From: a virus
DNA length: 26,305 bases
Reading direction: 5' to 3' (one strand)
IMG/VR virus record: IMGVR_UViG_3300010371_000104
Span: 1 to 26,305 of that record
Below, in pieces: positions 7,845-15,832 of the stretch. The stretch's first letter is position 1. Each line of letters begins with the position of its first letter. The position numbers and the translations under genes are program-made. The notes beneath the pieces were generated by a model, which had not been told where the DNA came from, did not search any database, and saw only the letters and a list, made by a program, of their open reading frames with translations.

Positions 7845-8954
7845 ATGAACGCATCCCGTGAACTTTCCTACATCGGTCCGCGCGAGGTTCGCCCGATCGA
7901 GATGACCGCGCAGGACGTGAAGGATTACGCCCTGCTTTCGCAGCTCGGCATCAACTTCAGCCCGCGCCATCTGGCCATGATGGCCGCGCAAGACGGCTTC
8001 GGCATGGACGCGCAGTCGCCCGTCACGTCGCCGAGCATTTCCGTGCCGATCCAGTTCCTGCAGAACTGGCTTCCCGGCTTCGTGCGCATCAACACTGCTG
8101 CGCGCAAGGCCGACGAACTCATGGGCATCAGCACCATGGGCTCGTGGGAAGACGAGGAGATCGTCCAGGGCATCCTGGAGCCGATCGGCGGCGCCGTGCC
8201 CTACGGCGACTACACGAACGTCCCGCTGTCCAGCTGGAACACGAACTTCGTGCGCCGCACCGTGGTGCGCATGGAGAAAGGCCTGAAGGTAGGCTCGTTG
8301 GAAGCGGCTCGCGCGGCTCGCATCCGTGTCGATTCGGCATCGGAGAAGCGTGGTTCGGCGGCACTGGCACTCGAAATCCAGCGCAACCTGATCGGCTTCA
8401 ACGGCTTCAACTCGGGCGCCGATCGCACCTATGGCTTCCTCAACGACCCGAGCCTGCCGGCTTACGTCACTGTGGCGGCCACTGGCACCGGCAGTTCCAC
8501 GACCTGGGCCAGCAAAACCATGCTGCAGATCATCACCGATATCCAGGTGGCGGCCGCGCAGCTGCAGATCCAGTCGCAGGACACCATCAACCCGCAGGAC
8601 ACCGATACCACCCTCGCTGTGGCGACGGCGGTGTACCAGTACCTGTCCACCCCGAGCGACCTCGGCTATTCGGTCATCAAGTGGATGAAGGACACGTACC
8701 CGCGGATGCGCGTGGTGTCGGCGCCGCAGCTGAACGCGGCGAACGGCGGTGCGAACGTGTTCTACCTGTACGCCGAGAAGGTGGACGACGGCGCGTCGGA
8801 CGACTCGCGCGTCTGGCTGCAGTGCGTGCCGGCGAAGTTCCAGGCGTTGGGCGTGGAGAAGCTCTCCAAGGCCTACGTCGAGGACTACACCAACGCGACG
8901 GCCGGCGCGATGTGCAAGCGTCCCTACGCGGTGGTGCGCTACTCCGGCGTGTGA
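7845..8954 (+). CDS. Major capsid protein, DUF2184 type
   Basis: This 369-residue protein starts at ATG 7845 with AAGGA just upstream. It has the pattern I know from DUF2184 capsid proteins: SVPIQFLQNWLPGFVRI, then TAARKADELMGI, GSWEDEEIVQGILEP, the VRRTVVRMEKGLKVG strand region and NLIGFNGFN. Its size suits an HK97-fold capsid subunit without a large delta domain; a self-encoded scaffold is supplied by the gene at 5625-7322. It ends 24 nt before a strong terminator, which would set apart high-level head gene transcription from the genes after it. Confidence 0.85.
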   Translation: MNASRELSYIGPREVRPIEMTAQDVKDYALLSQLGINFSPRHLAMMAAQDGFGMDAQSPVTSPSISVPIQFLQNWLPGFVRINTAARKADELMGISTMGSWEDEEIVQGILEPIGGAVPYGDYTNVPLSSWNTNFVRRTVVRMEKGLKVGSLEAARAARIRVDSASEKRGSAALALEIQRNLIGFNGFNSGADRTYGFLNDPSLPAYVTVAATGTGSSTTWASKTMLQIITDIQVAAAQLQIQSQDTINPQDTDTTLAVATAVYQYLSTPSDLGYSVIKWMKDTYPRMRVVSAPQLNAANGGANVFYLYAEKVDDGASDDSRVWLQCVPAKFQALGVEKLSKAYVEDYTNATAGAMCKRPYAVVRYSGV

Positions 8955-8978
8955 TCGAACACCGCAAGCAGTGACCGG

Positions 8979-8999
8979 GCCGCGCAAGCGGCTTTTTTT
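8979..8999 (+). terminator. Intrinsic terminator after the capsid gene
   Basis: The stem GCCGC / GCGGC encloses a GCAA tetraloop and is followed by seven T residues (8993-8999). This is a compact rho-independent terminator placed 24 nt after the capsid stop codon. Confidence 0.85.
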
Positions 9000-9001
9000 A
9001 T

Positions 9002-9024
9002 GGGCGCCCATCGTGGCGCCCTTT
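9002..9024 (+). terminator. Second GC-rich hairpin in tandem with the first terminator
   Basis: A perfect 7-bp inverted repeat GGGCGCC / GGCGCCC with a six-base loop follows two bases after the first T run and is itself followed by TTTCTCTTT. It may be a back-up terminator or an RNA structure at the 5' end of the next transcript. Confidence 0.6.
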
Positions 9025-9052
9025 CTCTTTCCGCTCTCCGGAGATCAAAACC

Positions 9053-9451
9053 ATGGGCAAGACCGTGCATGTGTTTTCCACGCTGGCCAACGATCAGCTG
9101 TACGTCAACTACGCCACCAACCCCGAAGGCATTCCGTTGCCGACGAGCAGCATCCTCATCAAGGGTGGGGCAGGCGTGGCGAATGACCGACTGATCACGC
9201 CGCTGGGCGTGGCCACGGAAGTCCCCGAAGAGCATGTCGCGGAACTGGAGAAGAATCCGGTCTTCGCCAAGCACAAGGCCGGTGGCTACATCGTCATCCG
9301 CGATCGCCGCTCCGATCCGGAGAAGGTCGCCACCGACATGAACGCCAAGGACAAGTCGCGTCCGTTGACGCCTGCCGACTACCTCGACAAGCAGGTCGAT
9401 GCCGTAGTGTCGGGCGGCAAGGACGTGGTTGATCTGGACGACGCGGCCTAA
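9053..9451 (+). CDS. Hypothetical phage head/neck-region protein (132 aa)
   Basis: The gene follows the tandem hairpins and has CGGAG at 9038-9042 region as ribosome binding site before ATG 9053. The protein begins with MGKTVHVFSTLANDQLY, includes a GGAGVANDRLIT segment and ends with a charged helix DYLDKQVDAVV and DVVDLDDAA. I do not recognise a domain. Its place between capsid and the DUF4054 adaptor, and its even, beta-like first half, point to a small virion component or a head-vertex protein. It is 3 nt from the following gene. Confidence 0.7.
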   Translation: MGKTVHVFSTLANDQLYVNYATNPEGIPLPTSSILIKGGAGVANDRLITPLGVATEVPEEHVAELEKNPVFAKHKAGGYIVIRDRRSDPEKVATDMNAKDKSRPLTPADYLDKQVDAVVSGGKDVVDLDDAA

Positions 9452-9454
9452 GCC

Positions 9455-9904
9455 ATGTCCTGGGTGCCGCCGTCCTACAACGATGCGAACTTCCGGGCGC
9501 AGTTCCCGGCGTTCGCGAACTCCACAGCGTTTCCGCAGGCGGTGTTGTCTGCAACGTGGACGACCGGAACAGCCTACATCAGCCCGAATGCGAATCCGGG
9601 TTGGACGTCCAATCCGGCGCAATTGCAGCGGGCTTTAGATCTGATGTGTGCCCACCTGACGCAACTCGCGCAGCAGATCGCCAATGGGCAGCCGATGGGC
9701 ATCATGACGGCGGCCACGGAAGGTTCCGTCTCGATCACCTTGCAACCGCCTCCTGTGAAGTCGGCCTTCAGCTACTGGCTGTCCACGACGCCTTACGGCA
9801 ACGAACTTCGCATGCTGCTGGACGTGGTGGCCGGCGTCGGGTTCTATGTGGGCGGCTCGCTGGAGCGCGCCGGCTTCCGCAAGGCAGGCGGGGTGTTCTG
9901 CTGA
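9455..9904 (+). CDS. Head-tail adaptor, DUF4054 type
   Basis: This 149-residue protein starts MSWVPPSYNDANFRAQFPAF, the typical beginning of DUF4054 proteins, where the segment FRAQFPAFAN marks the first helix. A helical region LQRALDLMCAHLTQLA and the ending YWLSTTPYGNELRML are also typical; the Tyr-Trp-Gly segment is shared with gp6-like connectors. DUF4054 proteins form the ring below the portal. It overlaps the next gene by one base (TGATG). The family call is good; the exact ring position is inference. Confidence 0.8.
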   Translation: MSWVPPSYNDANFRAQFPAFANSTAFPQAVLSATWTTGTAYISPNANPGWTSNPAQLQRALDLMCAHLTQLAQQIANGQPMGIMTAATEGSVSITLQPPPVKSAFSYWLSTTPYGNELRMLLDVVAGVGFYVGGSLERAGFRKAGGVFC

Positions 9905-10458
9905 TGACGTTCGACCTCTCCAAGCTTCGCGTCTCGCTGGATCGCCTGCCGGCGCAGTTCGCGAACCGGGAGATGAAAGTCGGCTGGCCCAAGGGCAAGG
10001 AATATCCGGACGGGACGCCGGTAGCCTACGTGGCCGCCATTCAGAATTTCGGAGCGCCGGAGCGTGCCATTCCGCCGCGCCCCATGCTCAAGCCGACGAT
10101 TGCGGAGAACAAGGATCGCTGGGCCAAAGTGGCTGATCACCTGGTGGGGCAGGTAGCGCGCGGGCAATTGAGCGCAGTGGACGCACTGGACGGCATCGGG
10201 CGTGTCGCCGCGATGGACTTGCAGGCGTTCATCGGGCAACTGAGCGAGCCCGAGCTTTCGGCTGTGACGGTGTTGCTGCGCAAGTGGCGCAAGGAAGGAC
10301 GCACGATCACGGGCAAGACCGTGGGCGAGGCTGCACAGGCGATTAAGGATGGCGTTGATCCTGGCAGCGACAACAAGCCGCTGAACGATACCGGCTATCT
10401 GATCGCCAGCGTGGCACATGGCGTTGGCGCCAAGGGCAAGACGTTCGAGGTGGGCTGA
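9904..10458 (+). CDS. Tail-completion / virion morphogenesis protein (HK97 gp10-like)
   Basis: ATG 9904 overlaps the previous stop and gives a 184-residue protein. Features are MKVGWPKGKEYPDGTPVAYVA, cited here as KEYPDGTPVAYVAAIQNFG, the motif AIPPRPMLKPT, and the ending PLNDTGYLIASVAHGV. The arrangement 'xxxRPMLxxx...PLxDTGxLxxS' is what I associate with gp10-like tail-completion proteins that close the neck. A longer frame upstream reads only through the adaptor gene. It overlaps the next gene by one base. Family assignment is moderately sure. Confidence 0.65.
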   Translation: MTFDLSKLRVSLDRLPAQFANREMKVGWPKGKEYPDGTPVAYVAAIQNFGAPERAIPPRPMLKPTIAENKDRWAKVADHLVGQVARGQLSAVDALDGIGRVAAMDLQAFIGQLSEPELSAVTVLLRKWRKEGRTITGKTVGEAAQAIKDGVDPGSDNKPLNDTGYLIASVAHGVGAKGKTFEVG

Positions 10459-10829
10459 TGAACCTCCATGGCATTGCGGCGCCCATGGTCGGGATCGTCA
10501 ATCCTTTCGTGTCGGCCCAACTGATCGCCAGCACGGGCGACACGGTGAACGCGGATGGTTCCACCACGCCGGGTTATGCCGCGCCTGTGACACTGCAGGT
10601 TCAGGCGCAGGAATTGAGTTTCAAGGATCTTCAGCACGCCAATAACCTCAACTTGCAAGGCATCCTGAAGTCCATCTATTGCCCTGGCATGGTGCAGGCA
10701 GTGAACCGTGTTTCGGGCACGGGCGGCGACAAAATCGTGATCGGCGCCAGCACCTATCTGGCCATGGCCATCAGTGAGCAATGGCCGGACTGGTGTCGCG
10801 TGATCGGCCAGTTGCAGGTTAACCCATGA
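10458..10829 (+). CDS. Hypothetical neck/tail-completion protein (123 aa)
   Basis: This protein starts MNLHGIAAPMVGIVNPF at the overlapping TGATG junction. It looks like a beta-rich small virion protein with a short loop DTVNADGSTTPG and a typical middle QAQELSFKDLQHANNLN. The ending VIGQLQVNP overlaps the next gene by ATGA. From memory, proteins of this look lie between gp10-like and neck-terminator genes in related myophages; they are usually uncharacterised. No enzyme motif is present. Confidence 0.7.
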   Translation: MNLHGIAAPMVGIVNPFVSAQLIASTGDTVNADGSTTPGYAAPVTLQVQAQELSFKDLQHANNLNLQGILKSIYCPGMVQAVNRVSGTGGDKIVIGASTYLAMAISEQWPDWCRVIGQLQVNP

Positions 10830-11359
10830 GCGGCGCGACGATCAGCGTCACGCAGTCGATGCTTTACACGGTGTTGCGCGCTTTCTTGCTCGGCCTCGTG
10901 ACATGTCCCGTCATGCAATCCCAGCAGAACCGCACGGCGATGCCAACGGGCGACTTCATTCTGATGACGGGCCTTGGCACGTCAGGACTGTCCACCGACA
11001 AGACAGCCTTCATTCCGGGCGGCTCGAACCCGGGCAACGAAACGCACTCTCGCTCGACGCAATGGAACGTGCAGCTGGATTGCTATGGCCCGGATGCGGC
11101 TGACATGGCGGCACTGATCGCTACCACGTTCAAGACCGATTACGCCGCGCAGCAATTCGCGCTGGCCGCCATCGAGATCCAACCGCTTTATGCGAACGAT
11201 CCGCGCCAGATGACCATCGTCGATTCGGAGCAGCAATACGAACCGCGCTGGATTGTTGAACTGATCTTGCAATACAACCCCGTCGTGACGTTGCCGCAGG
11301 ACTACGCCATGTCCCTTTCCGTCATTCCTGCCGAAGTGGACGCCGTTTTCCCGCCGTAA
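10826..11359 (+). CDS. Phage neck terminator protein (gp12-like / LIC_12616 family)
   Basis: This 177-residue protein starts at ATG 10826 (ATGA overlap). It has SMLYTVLRAFLLGLVTCPV at the N terminus, then RTAMPTGDFILMT, QWNVQLDCYGPDAADMA and YEPRWIVELILQYNP, all typical of the neck terminator family that caps the head-proximal end of the tail tube. It is the last gene before a terminator and hence the last of the connector group. The role in ending tube growth and joining head to tail is from the family. Confidence 0.75.
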   Translation: MSGATISVTQSMLYTVLRAFLLGLVTCPVMQSQQNRTAMPTGDFILMTGLGTSGLSTDKTAFIPGGSNPGNETHSRSTQWNVQLDCYGPDAADMAALIATTFKTDYAAQQFALAAIEIQPLYANDPRQMTIVDSEQQYEPRWIVELILQYNPVVTLPQDYAMSLSVIPAEVDAVFPP

Positions 11360-11384
11360 TCCACGCCTACCGATTCACCTCTCC

Positions 11385-11410
11385 AAGCCGCCTCGCAAGG
11401 GCGGCTTTTT
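11385..11410 (+). terminator. Intrinsic terminator between neck genes and tail sheath
   Basis: The stem AAGCCGCC / GGCGGCTT (8 bp, seven-base loop) ends in a run of five T (11406-11410), 26 nt after the neck terminator gene. The sheath gene starts 26 nt further on with its own CGGAG binding site. Confidence 0.8.
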
Positions 11411-11435
11411 CGTTTCCGTCATCCGGAGCATTCCC

Positions 11436-12929
11436 ATGGCAATTCCCGCCAAGCGCATCGCCAACGTTATCCCGAGCGTGCTTTCGGCGGCAGGTTCGGC
11501 GCTCGATCTCAACGGCCTGATCCTGTCGCAGAACGCGCAGATTCCTTCCAGTTCCCTGTTGCCGTTCGAAAGTGCGGCAGACGTGGGAGCGTTCTTCGGC
11601 CTGGCCTCAACCGAATACGCCATGGCGCAGGTCTACTTCCAAGGTCCGAACGGCGCCACCACCACGCCGGGCAAGCTCTATTTCGGTGCCTACAGCACGA
11701 CTGCAGTGGGCGCATGGCTTCGCTCCGGCTCGCTGGCCAGCATGACGCTCACGCAACTGCAGGCGCTGACCGGCACGCTCACGATCACGATCAATGGCAC
11801 GGCGGAAACCTCCGCTTCCATCGTGCTTTCCGGGGCAAGCAGCTTCACCGCCGCCGCTGCGACGATCCAGGCAGCTTTCACGTCGCCGGACTTCACGGTC
11901 AGCTTCGACACGCAGATCAGCGCGTTCGTGTTCACCAGCTCGACCACAGGCGCCGCCTCGACCTCGACCTATGCCACTGGCGCGTTGGCGGCCAGTCTGA
12001 ACCTCACGCAGGCCACGGGTGCAGTGCTGTCGCAGGGCGTTGTCGCATCCACACCGGCCACGTCCATGCCGGTCTATGCCGCCGCGGCAGGCGATTGGGC
12101 GGGCTTCGCCACGGCATGGGAACCGGTCATGTCCGACAAGCTGGCCTTCAGCCAATGGACGGGTCTGCAGAATCGCCGCTACTTCTTCGCCGGCTATGAC
12201 ACGGATGTCAACGCACTGACTGCCGGAAGCACCGAAACCTGGCTTTCGCAGGTCATCGCAGCGAACGAAGACGGCACCATCGGCATATGGGCTGCGAATG
12301 ACGCCGAAGCGGCCATGGAGGCGGCGGCGGTGTTGGGTTGGGCAGCTTCGCTCAACTTCATCCAGACCAACGGCCGCAGCACGCTTGCCGAACGATCGTT
12401 CTCGGGCCTGACGCCGACCGTCACCACCGATGCGCAGGCCGGCGCCCTGCAGACGAACGGCTACAACTACTACGGCGACTTCGCCACCAGCTCGACGCAG
12501 TGGCAATTCTTCTATCCGGGCTCGATCACGGGCGAGTACGACTGGGCCGATTCCTACGTCGGTCAGATCAAGCTCAATGCCGACCTGCAGGACGCCATGA
12601 TGGCGCTGCTGACCTCGGTGGGCTCGATCCCGTACAACGCCGCCGGGTACGCGATGATCCACGCCGCGCTCACCGGACCAGTGTCCGCCGCGGTGAACTT
12701 CGGCACGATCCGCACGGGTGTGACGCTTTCCGCCCTGCAGGTGCAGGAGCTCTACAACGCCATCGGCGTTGATGTGTCGCAGCCGCTCAACGCGTCGGGT
12801 TACTACCTCGACATCAAGGATGCCGCGCCGTCCACGCGTGTTGCGCGCCAGTCCCCGCCCATGACCCTGTACTACACCGATGGCGGTTCGGTGCAGGCCC
12901 TTTCGCTTGCCAGCATCGAGGTGCAGTGA
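11436..12929 (+). CDS. Contractile tail sheath protein, DUF3383 type
   Basis: This 497-residue protein begins MAIPAKRIANVIPSVLSA, the typical start of DUF3383 sheath proteins, and continues with DVGAFFGLASTEYAMA, an Ig-like insertion LTITINGTAETSASI, the middle SQWTGLQNRRYFFAGYDTD, shown in part as RRYFFAGYDTD, and the C-terminal NFGTIRTGVTLSALQVQELY. The ending SIEVQ suits a sheath strand-exchange arm. It forms the contractile outer tail and so marks this phage as a myovirus. CGGAG lies 10 nt before ATG. The tube gene follows with an overlap. Confidence 0.9.
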   Translation: MAIPAKRIANVIPSVLSAAGSALDLNGLILSQNAQIPSSSLLPFESAADVGAFFGLASTEYAMAQVYFQGPNGATTTPGKLYFGAYSTTAVGAWLRSGSLASMTLTQLQALTGTLTITINGTAETSASIVLSGASSFTAAAATIQAAFTSPDFTVSFDTQISAFVFTSSTTGAASTSTYATGALAASLNLTQATGAVLSQGVVASTPATSMPVYAAAAGDWAGFATAWEPVMSDKLAFSQWTGLQNRRYFFAGYDTDVNALTAGSTETWLSQVIAANEDGTIGIWAANDAEAAMEAAAVLGWAASLNFIQTNGRSTLAERSFSGLTPTVTTDAQAGALQTNGYNYYGDFATSSTQWQFFYPGSITGEYDWADSYVGQIKLNADLQDAMMALLTSVGSIPYNAAGYAMIHAALTGPVSAAVNFGTIRTGVTLSALQVQELYNAIGVDVSQPLNASGYYLDIKDAAPSTRVARQSPPMTLYYTDGGSVQALSLASIEVQ

Positions 12930-13363
12930 TGAGCACGATCACGTCGGCCAACTCTTCGTTCGCCATCATCATCCCCGGCGTCTATTCCGCCCCGCAGCAG
13001 GTGCAGGGTTATGCCACGGACGACGCCTTCCTGGTGGAAGCCGTGGAGAAGGTGGAAACCCGCATCGGCATCGACGGCAAGCTGTCTGCGGGCTACATCT
13101 TCAACCCGTACAAGCAGACCGTGACGCTGCAGGGCGATTCGTCGTCCTTCGACCTCTTCAACAACTGGCAGCTGGCACAGGATGCCGTGCGCGAGGTGAT
13201 CGCCTGTGCGGCCACGATCATCCATCCGGCGATCGGTTACCGCTACGCGCTGACGAACGGCTACCTGTCGAAGTTCAAGCCCATGCCGGACGCCAAGAAG
13301 ACCCTGCAGACGGTCCAGTTCGAGATCACATGGGAAAAGATCGTCGGCGCAAAGGTGTCCTGA
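12929..13363 (+). CDS. Tail tube protein
   Basis: I choose ATG 12929 (overlapping the sheath TGA) over the GTG three bases upstream. The 144-residue protein follows the sheath directly, the standard place of the tube. It is beta-rich, with FAIIIPGVYSAPQQVQGYA, GYIFNPYKQTVTLQGDSSS, the YRYALTNGYLSKFKPMP turn and the ending QTVQFEITWEKIVGAKVS. That last strand pattern is the one I associate with tube proteins of DUF3383-sheath phages. It would stack in hexameric rings around the tape measure. One base separates its stop from the chaperone start. Confidence 0.8.
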   Translation: MSTITSANSSFAIIIPGVYSAPQQVQGYATDDAFLVEAVEKVETRIGIDGKLSAGYIFNPYKQTVTLQGDSSSFDLFNNWQLAQDAVREVIACAATIIHPAIGYRYALTNGYLSKFKPMPDAKKTLQTVQFEITWEKIVGAKVS

Positions 13364-13364
13364 C

Positions 13365-13808
13365 ATGGCGCGCAAAACATGTCGCCTGACCATCGATGCC
13401 GATGGCCGGGACAAGGGCAAGACCTTCGTCATCACCGAACTTCCGGCGCTCGACATCGAGCGCTGGACGGTGCGCCTGGTGTTGGCGCTCGGCAAGAACG
13501 GCGTATCCCTGCCGAACGTGCAGGCCGATTCCGGGTTCGCAGGCATTGCCGGCATCGTGTGGGTGCTGATCGCGCAGATCACGGCCGCCGATGCCGAACT
13601 ACTGCTGGCGACGATGATGGACGGCCTCAAGATCGACGAGGGCAAGATCACGCGCGACCTCGTGCCGGATGACATCGAAGAGGCCGAAACCCTCCTGCAG
13701 ATCCGCATGGCCTGGGTGGACCTGCATGCGGGTTTTTTCGCGAAAGGCGGTCGCTTGATCTGGGGCCGCCTGACCTCTTCGACGAACGCAAATACGCCCG
13801 CGTCCTGA
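13365..13808 (+). CDS. Tail assembly chaperone, short (zero-frame) form
   Basis: This 147-residue product reads ARKTCRLTIDADGRDKGKTF at the start, then ITELPALDIERWTVRLVLAL and a helical body LVPDDIEEAETLLQIRM. Small proteins between tube and tape measure in long-tailed phages are the gpG-type chaperones that coat the tape measure during tail assembly. After the frameshift site (13733-13739) the zero frame continues for about 23 low-information codons (RLIWGRLTSSTNANTPAS) and stops, as usual for the G form. The longer form is listed separately. Confidence 0.85.
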   Translation: MARKTCRLTIDADGRDKGKTFVITELPALDIERWTVRLVLALGKNGVSLPNVQADSGFAGIAGIVWVLIAQITAADAELLLATMMDGLKIDEGKITRDLVPDDIEEAETLLQIRMAWVDLHAGFFAKGGRLIWGRLTSSTNANTPAS

Positions 13809-13969
13809 ACGTGCCGCCGACCGTCGCAGCGGCGGTTTCATCCGAACTCGTGACGCTGGCCGATCTGGCGGTTTCGCTGTCCCTGCAAGACCTCTGGGAC
13901 GTGCTCGAAATCCACGCCGTCAACCGACACAACGAATCCATTCTCTCCCGTGAGGCTTCTCGCGCATGA
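13365..13969 (+). CDS. Tail assembly chaperone, -1 frameshift (GT-type) long form
   Basis: Ribosomes that slip by -1 at TTTTTTC (13733-13739) leave the short frame and read the frame that ends at TGA 13967-13969. This gives about 201 residues: 125 shared, then 76 more including DLFDERKYARVLNVPP, VTLADLAVSLSLQDLWDVLE and NRHNESILSREASRA. The extension has no own convincing start, has a clear coding pattern, and fills the 13809-13965 gap exactly up to the ATGA overlap with the tape measure gene. This is the lambda G/GT design. The T part would bind tail tube subunits. Confidence 0.8.
13733..13771 (+). promoter_or_regulatory. Programmed -1 frameshift signal
   Basis: The heptamer T TTT TTC (13733-13739) is in the correct phase (X XXY YYZ) with the zero frame GGT TTT TTC; the overlapping G GGT TTT is a second acceptable site. 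Five bases later, 13745-13752 (AGGCGGTC) can pair with 13764-13771 (GGCCGCCT) in an 8-bp stem with one G-T pair and an 11-nt loop. Slip site, spacer and stem fit a stimulatory hairpin. Confidence 0.8.
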
Positions 13970-15831
13970 ACGTCATTGAGGCCCTGTTCATCACTCTTTC
14001 GCTCGATACCAGCGATTACGAGAAGAAGCAGAAAGGCGTTATCACGTCGCTCACCAAGATGGGCGAGGCGTCGGACAAGCAGACGAAGCTGATCGCGGAG
14101 AGTGGGAAGAAAGCCGCCCAAACGTTCTCGCTGCTCAAAGTGGAAGTGCTGGGCGCACTGGCGGCATTCGGCATGTCCACAGGGTTCAAGAGCTTCATCG
14201 AGTCGAGCATGAACGGCCAAGCGGCGTTGGGACGCCTCTCCGGCTCCCTCGGCATGTCCACTCAAAGCCTGCAAGCATGGAAGCTAATGGCGAAAGAGAT
14301 GGGAGGTTCCGGCGAGGAAGCCATCGGAACCCTGCAGAAGGTGGCGTCAGGACTGGCAAGTGCCCGTCGTGGGGACATGTCGTTCCTGACGGTCGCGAAT
14401 AAGTATGGTGCCGGTCTAGACATCACCAAAGACACCACGCAGTCAGCGATGGGCAAGATCAACAAGATGGCTTCGGCGATCCGCCAGAAGTACGGCGAGC
14501 AGCAAGCCATGGGCGTGCTGAACGAGATGGGGATCAGTGGCTTCGTCCAGCAACAGCGGCTAATGGAAGACCCGAACAAGTTCGCCGCCGACTATGCGCA
14601 CGCGATGAGCCTCACCGGCGCAGCCACAAAAGCCAGTACCGAACAGGCCGCCAAGCTGCAAATGCAGTGGGCCGATCTTCAGGAGCGTTTTCGTCAGGTG
14701 GGCGAACGGGTATTCAACAAGTTGGAACCCATTCTGGCTCGGCTCGGTGAGCGACTCGCGAATTGGTTGGACTCGATTAACTGGCAGGACGTCATCAACA
14801 AGATCGGACGCTTCATCGATAAGGTGCAGGAAGTCGTGAAAGAACTGGGCGGCTGGAAAACCATTGCCGAAGTTCTTGGCGGCGTGCTGGCGCTCAAGCT
14901 GCTGTCGCCATTGCTTGGACTGATCGGCGGCTTCATGCGCCTGATCCCTTTGCTGGGAAGTGCAACAGCCGGCTTCGCGGGTTTGGGGGCTGCGGCCGGT
15001 CCGGCGCTCGCCATCCTGATCGGCGGCGCTGGCGGATGGGCTATCGGAAAGCAGATCGACAAGCATCTTTCGGCAGGCACGAAAGACGCCATTGGCAGTG
15101 CCGTGGCGCATATGCTCGCCTTCTTCGGCAACGACGAGGCCAAGGCTGCCATCCAGGACACGCACCTTGGTGAATTGCGTGCGATGGCTTCGCAGAACGC
15201 GCCCAAGATCGGCAGCGATTTCCTCGGCAAGTACGACCCGCAGCATTCGCGTCAATTTGGCGGCAACAACGCAGGCATGTTCGCCATCCTGGAAAAGGAA
15301 TATGGCCTGCCGCCCGGCACGCTCGCCCGCAAGTTCCAGGTCGAATCGGCGAACGGGACGCGGCTTGTCTCCAAGGCTGGCGCACTCGGACCGATGCAGT
15401 TCATGCCGGCGACAGCGGCAGCGATGGGTCTCGGTGACAACGTCATGGACCTTGACGCCAGCGCCAAGGCGGCAGCGCAATACCTGCAACAGCTGCACAG
15501 TCAGTTCGGTGATTGGGACAAGGCGAACGCGGCCTATAACTGGGGGCCGGGCAACCTCAAAAAGGACGTCGCTGCACATGGCGCCCAATGGCTCAACTTC
15601 GCACCCGGTGAAACGCAGAAGTACGTGGCCATGCATCGCTTGCTGCAATCGGCCTCACCGTCATCGAGCTTCGCAAAGCGGCAGGGACCGACCACGAATA
15701 CCAGCACCGTCAGCATCAACACGCTGAACGTCAACACCAAGGCCACCGACGCGAACGGCGTCGCGAAAGGCATGAAAACGGCCATGCAGGCCAATCCGCT
15801 GATCGCGGGCTCTGTGACGAGCCTCGCCTGA
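13966..15831 (+). CDS. Tape measure protein with C-terminal lytic transglycosylase (SLT) domain
   Basis: ATG 13966 overlaps the chaperone stop (ATGA). The 621 residues give: a helical N-terminal region beginning VIEALFITLSLDTSDYEKK and a MGEASDKQTKLI segment; hydrophobic stretches at about 304-365 (VLGGVLALKLLSPLLGLIGG and following), likely membrane-inserting; then a lysozyme-like SLT domain with catalytic Glu at about 460 in QVESANG, GPMQFMPATA and AAYNWGPGN at about 523-530. It measures tail length, leaves first on infection, and can cut peptidoglycan for DNA entry. At about 1.5 angstrom per residue the whole protein would span roughly 93 nm, less if the SLT domain does not count. Confidence 0.9.
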   Translation: MNVIEALFITLSLDTSDYEKKQKGVITSLTKMGEASDKQTKLIAESGKKAAQTFSLLKVEVLGALAAFGMSTGFKSFIESSMNGQAALGRLSGSLGMSTQSLQAWKLMAKEMGGSGEEAIGTLQKVASGLASARRGDMSFLTVANKYGAGLDITKDTTQSAMGKINKMASAIRQKYGEQQAMGVLNEMGISGFVQQQRLMEDPNKFAADYAHAMSLTGAATKASTEQAAKLQMQWADLQERFRQVGERVFNKLEPILARLGERLANWLDSINWQDVINKIGRFIDKVQEVVKELGGWKTIAEVLGGVLALKLLSPLLGLIGGFMRLIPLLGSATAGFAGLGAAAGPALAILIGGAGGWAIGKQIDKHLSAGTKDAIGSAVAHMLAFFGNDEAKAAIQDTHLGELRAMASQNAPKIGSDFLGKYDPQHSRQFGGNNAGMFAILEKEYGLPPGTLARKFQVESANGTRLVSKAGALGPMQFMPATAAAMGLGDNVMDLDASAKAAAQYLQQLHSQFGDWDKANAAYNWGPGNLKKDVAAHGAQWLNFAPGETQKYVAMHRLLQSASPSSSFAKRQGPTTNTSTVSINTLNVNTKATDANGVAKGMKTAMQANPLIAGSVTSLA

Positions 15832-15832
15832 C

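Noticed and set aside
6510-9011. Very long minus-strand open frame (833 codons) across the capsid genes
   Set aside because: It is antisense to three convincing structural genes; its composition (Arg, His, Val, Gly runs and a Leu/Phe run opposite the Lys/Glu-rich scaffold) is typical of an antisense frame in high-GC DNA.
11607-12662. Long minus-strand frame opposite the sheath gene
   Set aside because: Arg/Gly/Ala-rich, no domain, lies wholly within a clear sheath gene and has no binding site or operon partner.
14560-15648. Long minus-strand frame opposite the tape measure gene
   Set aside because: Antisense shadow of the SLT-containing tape measure gene, no motif.
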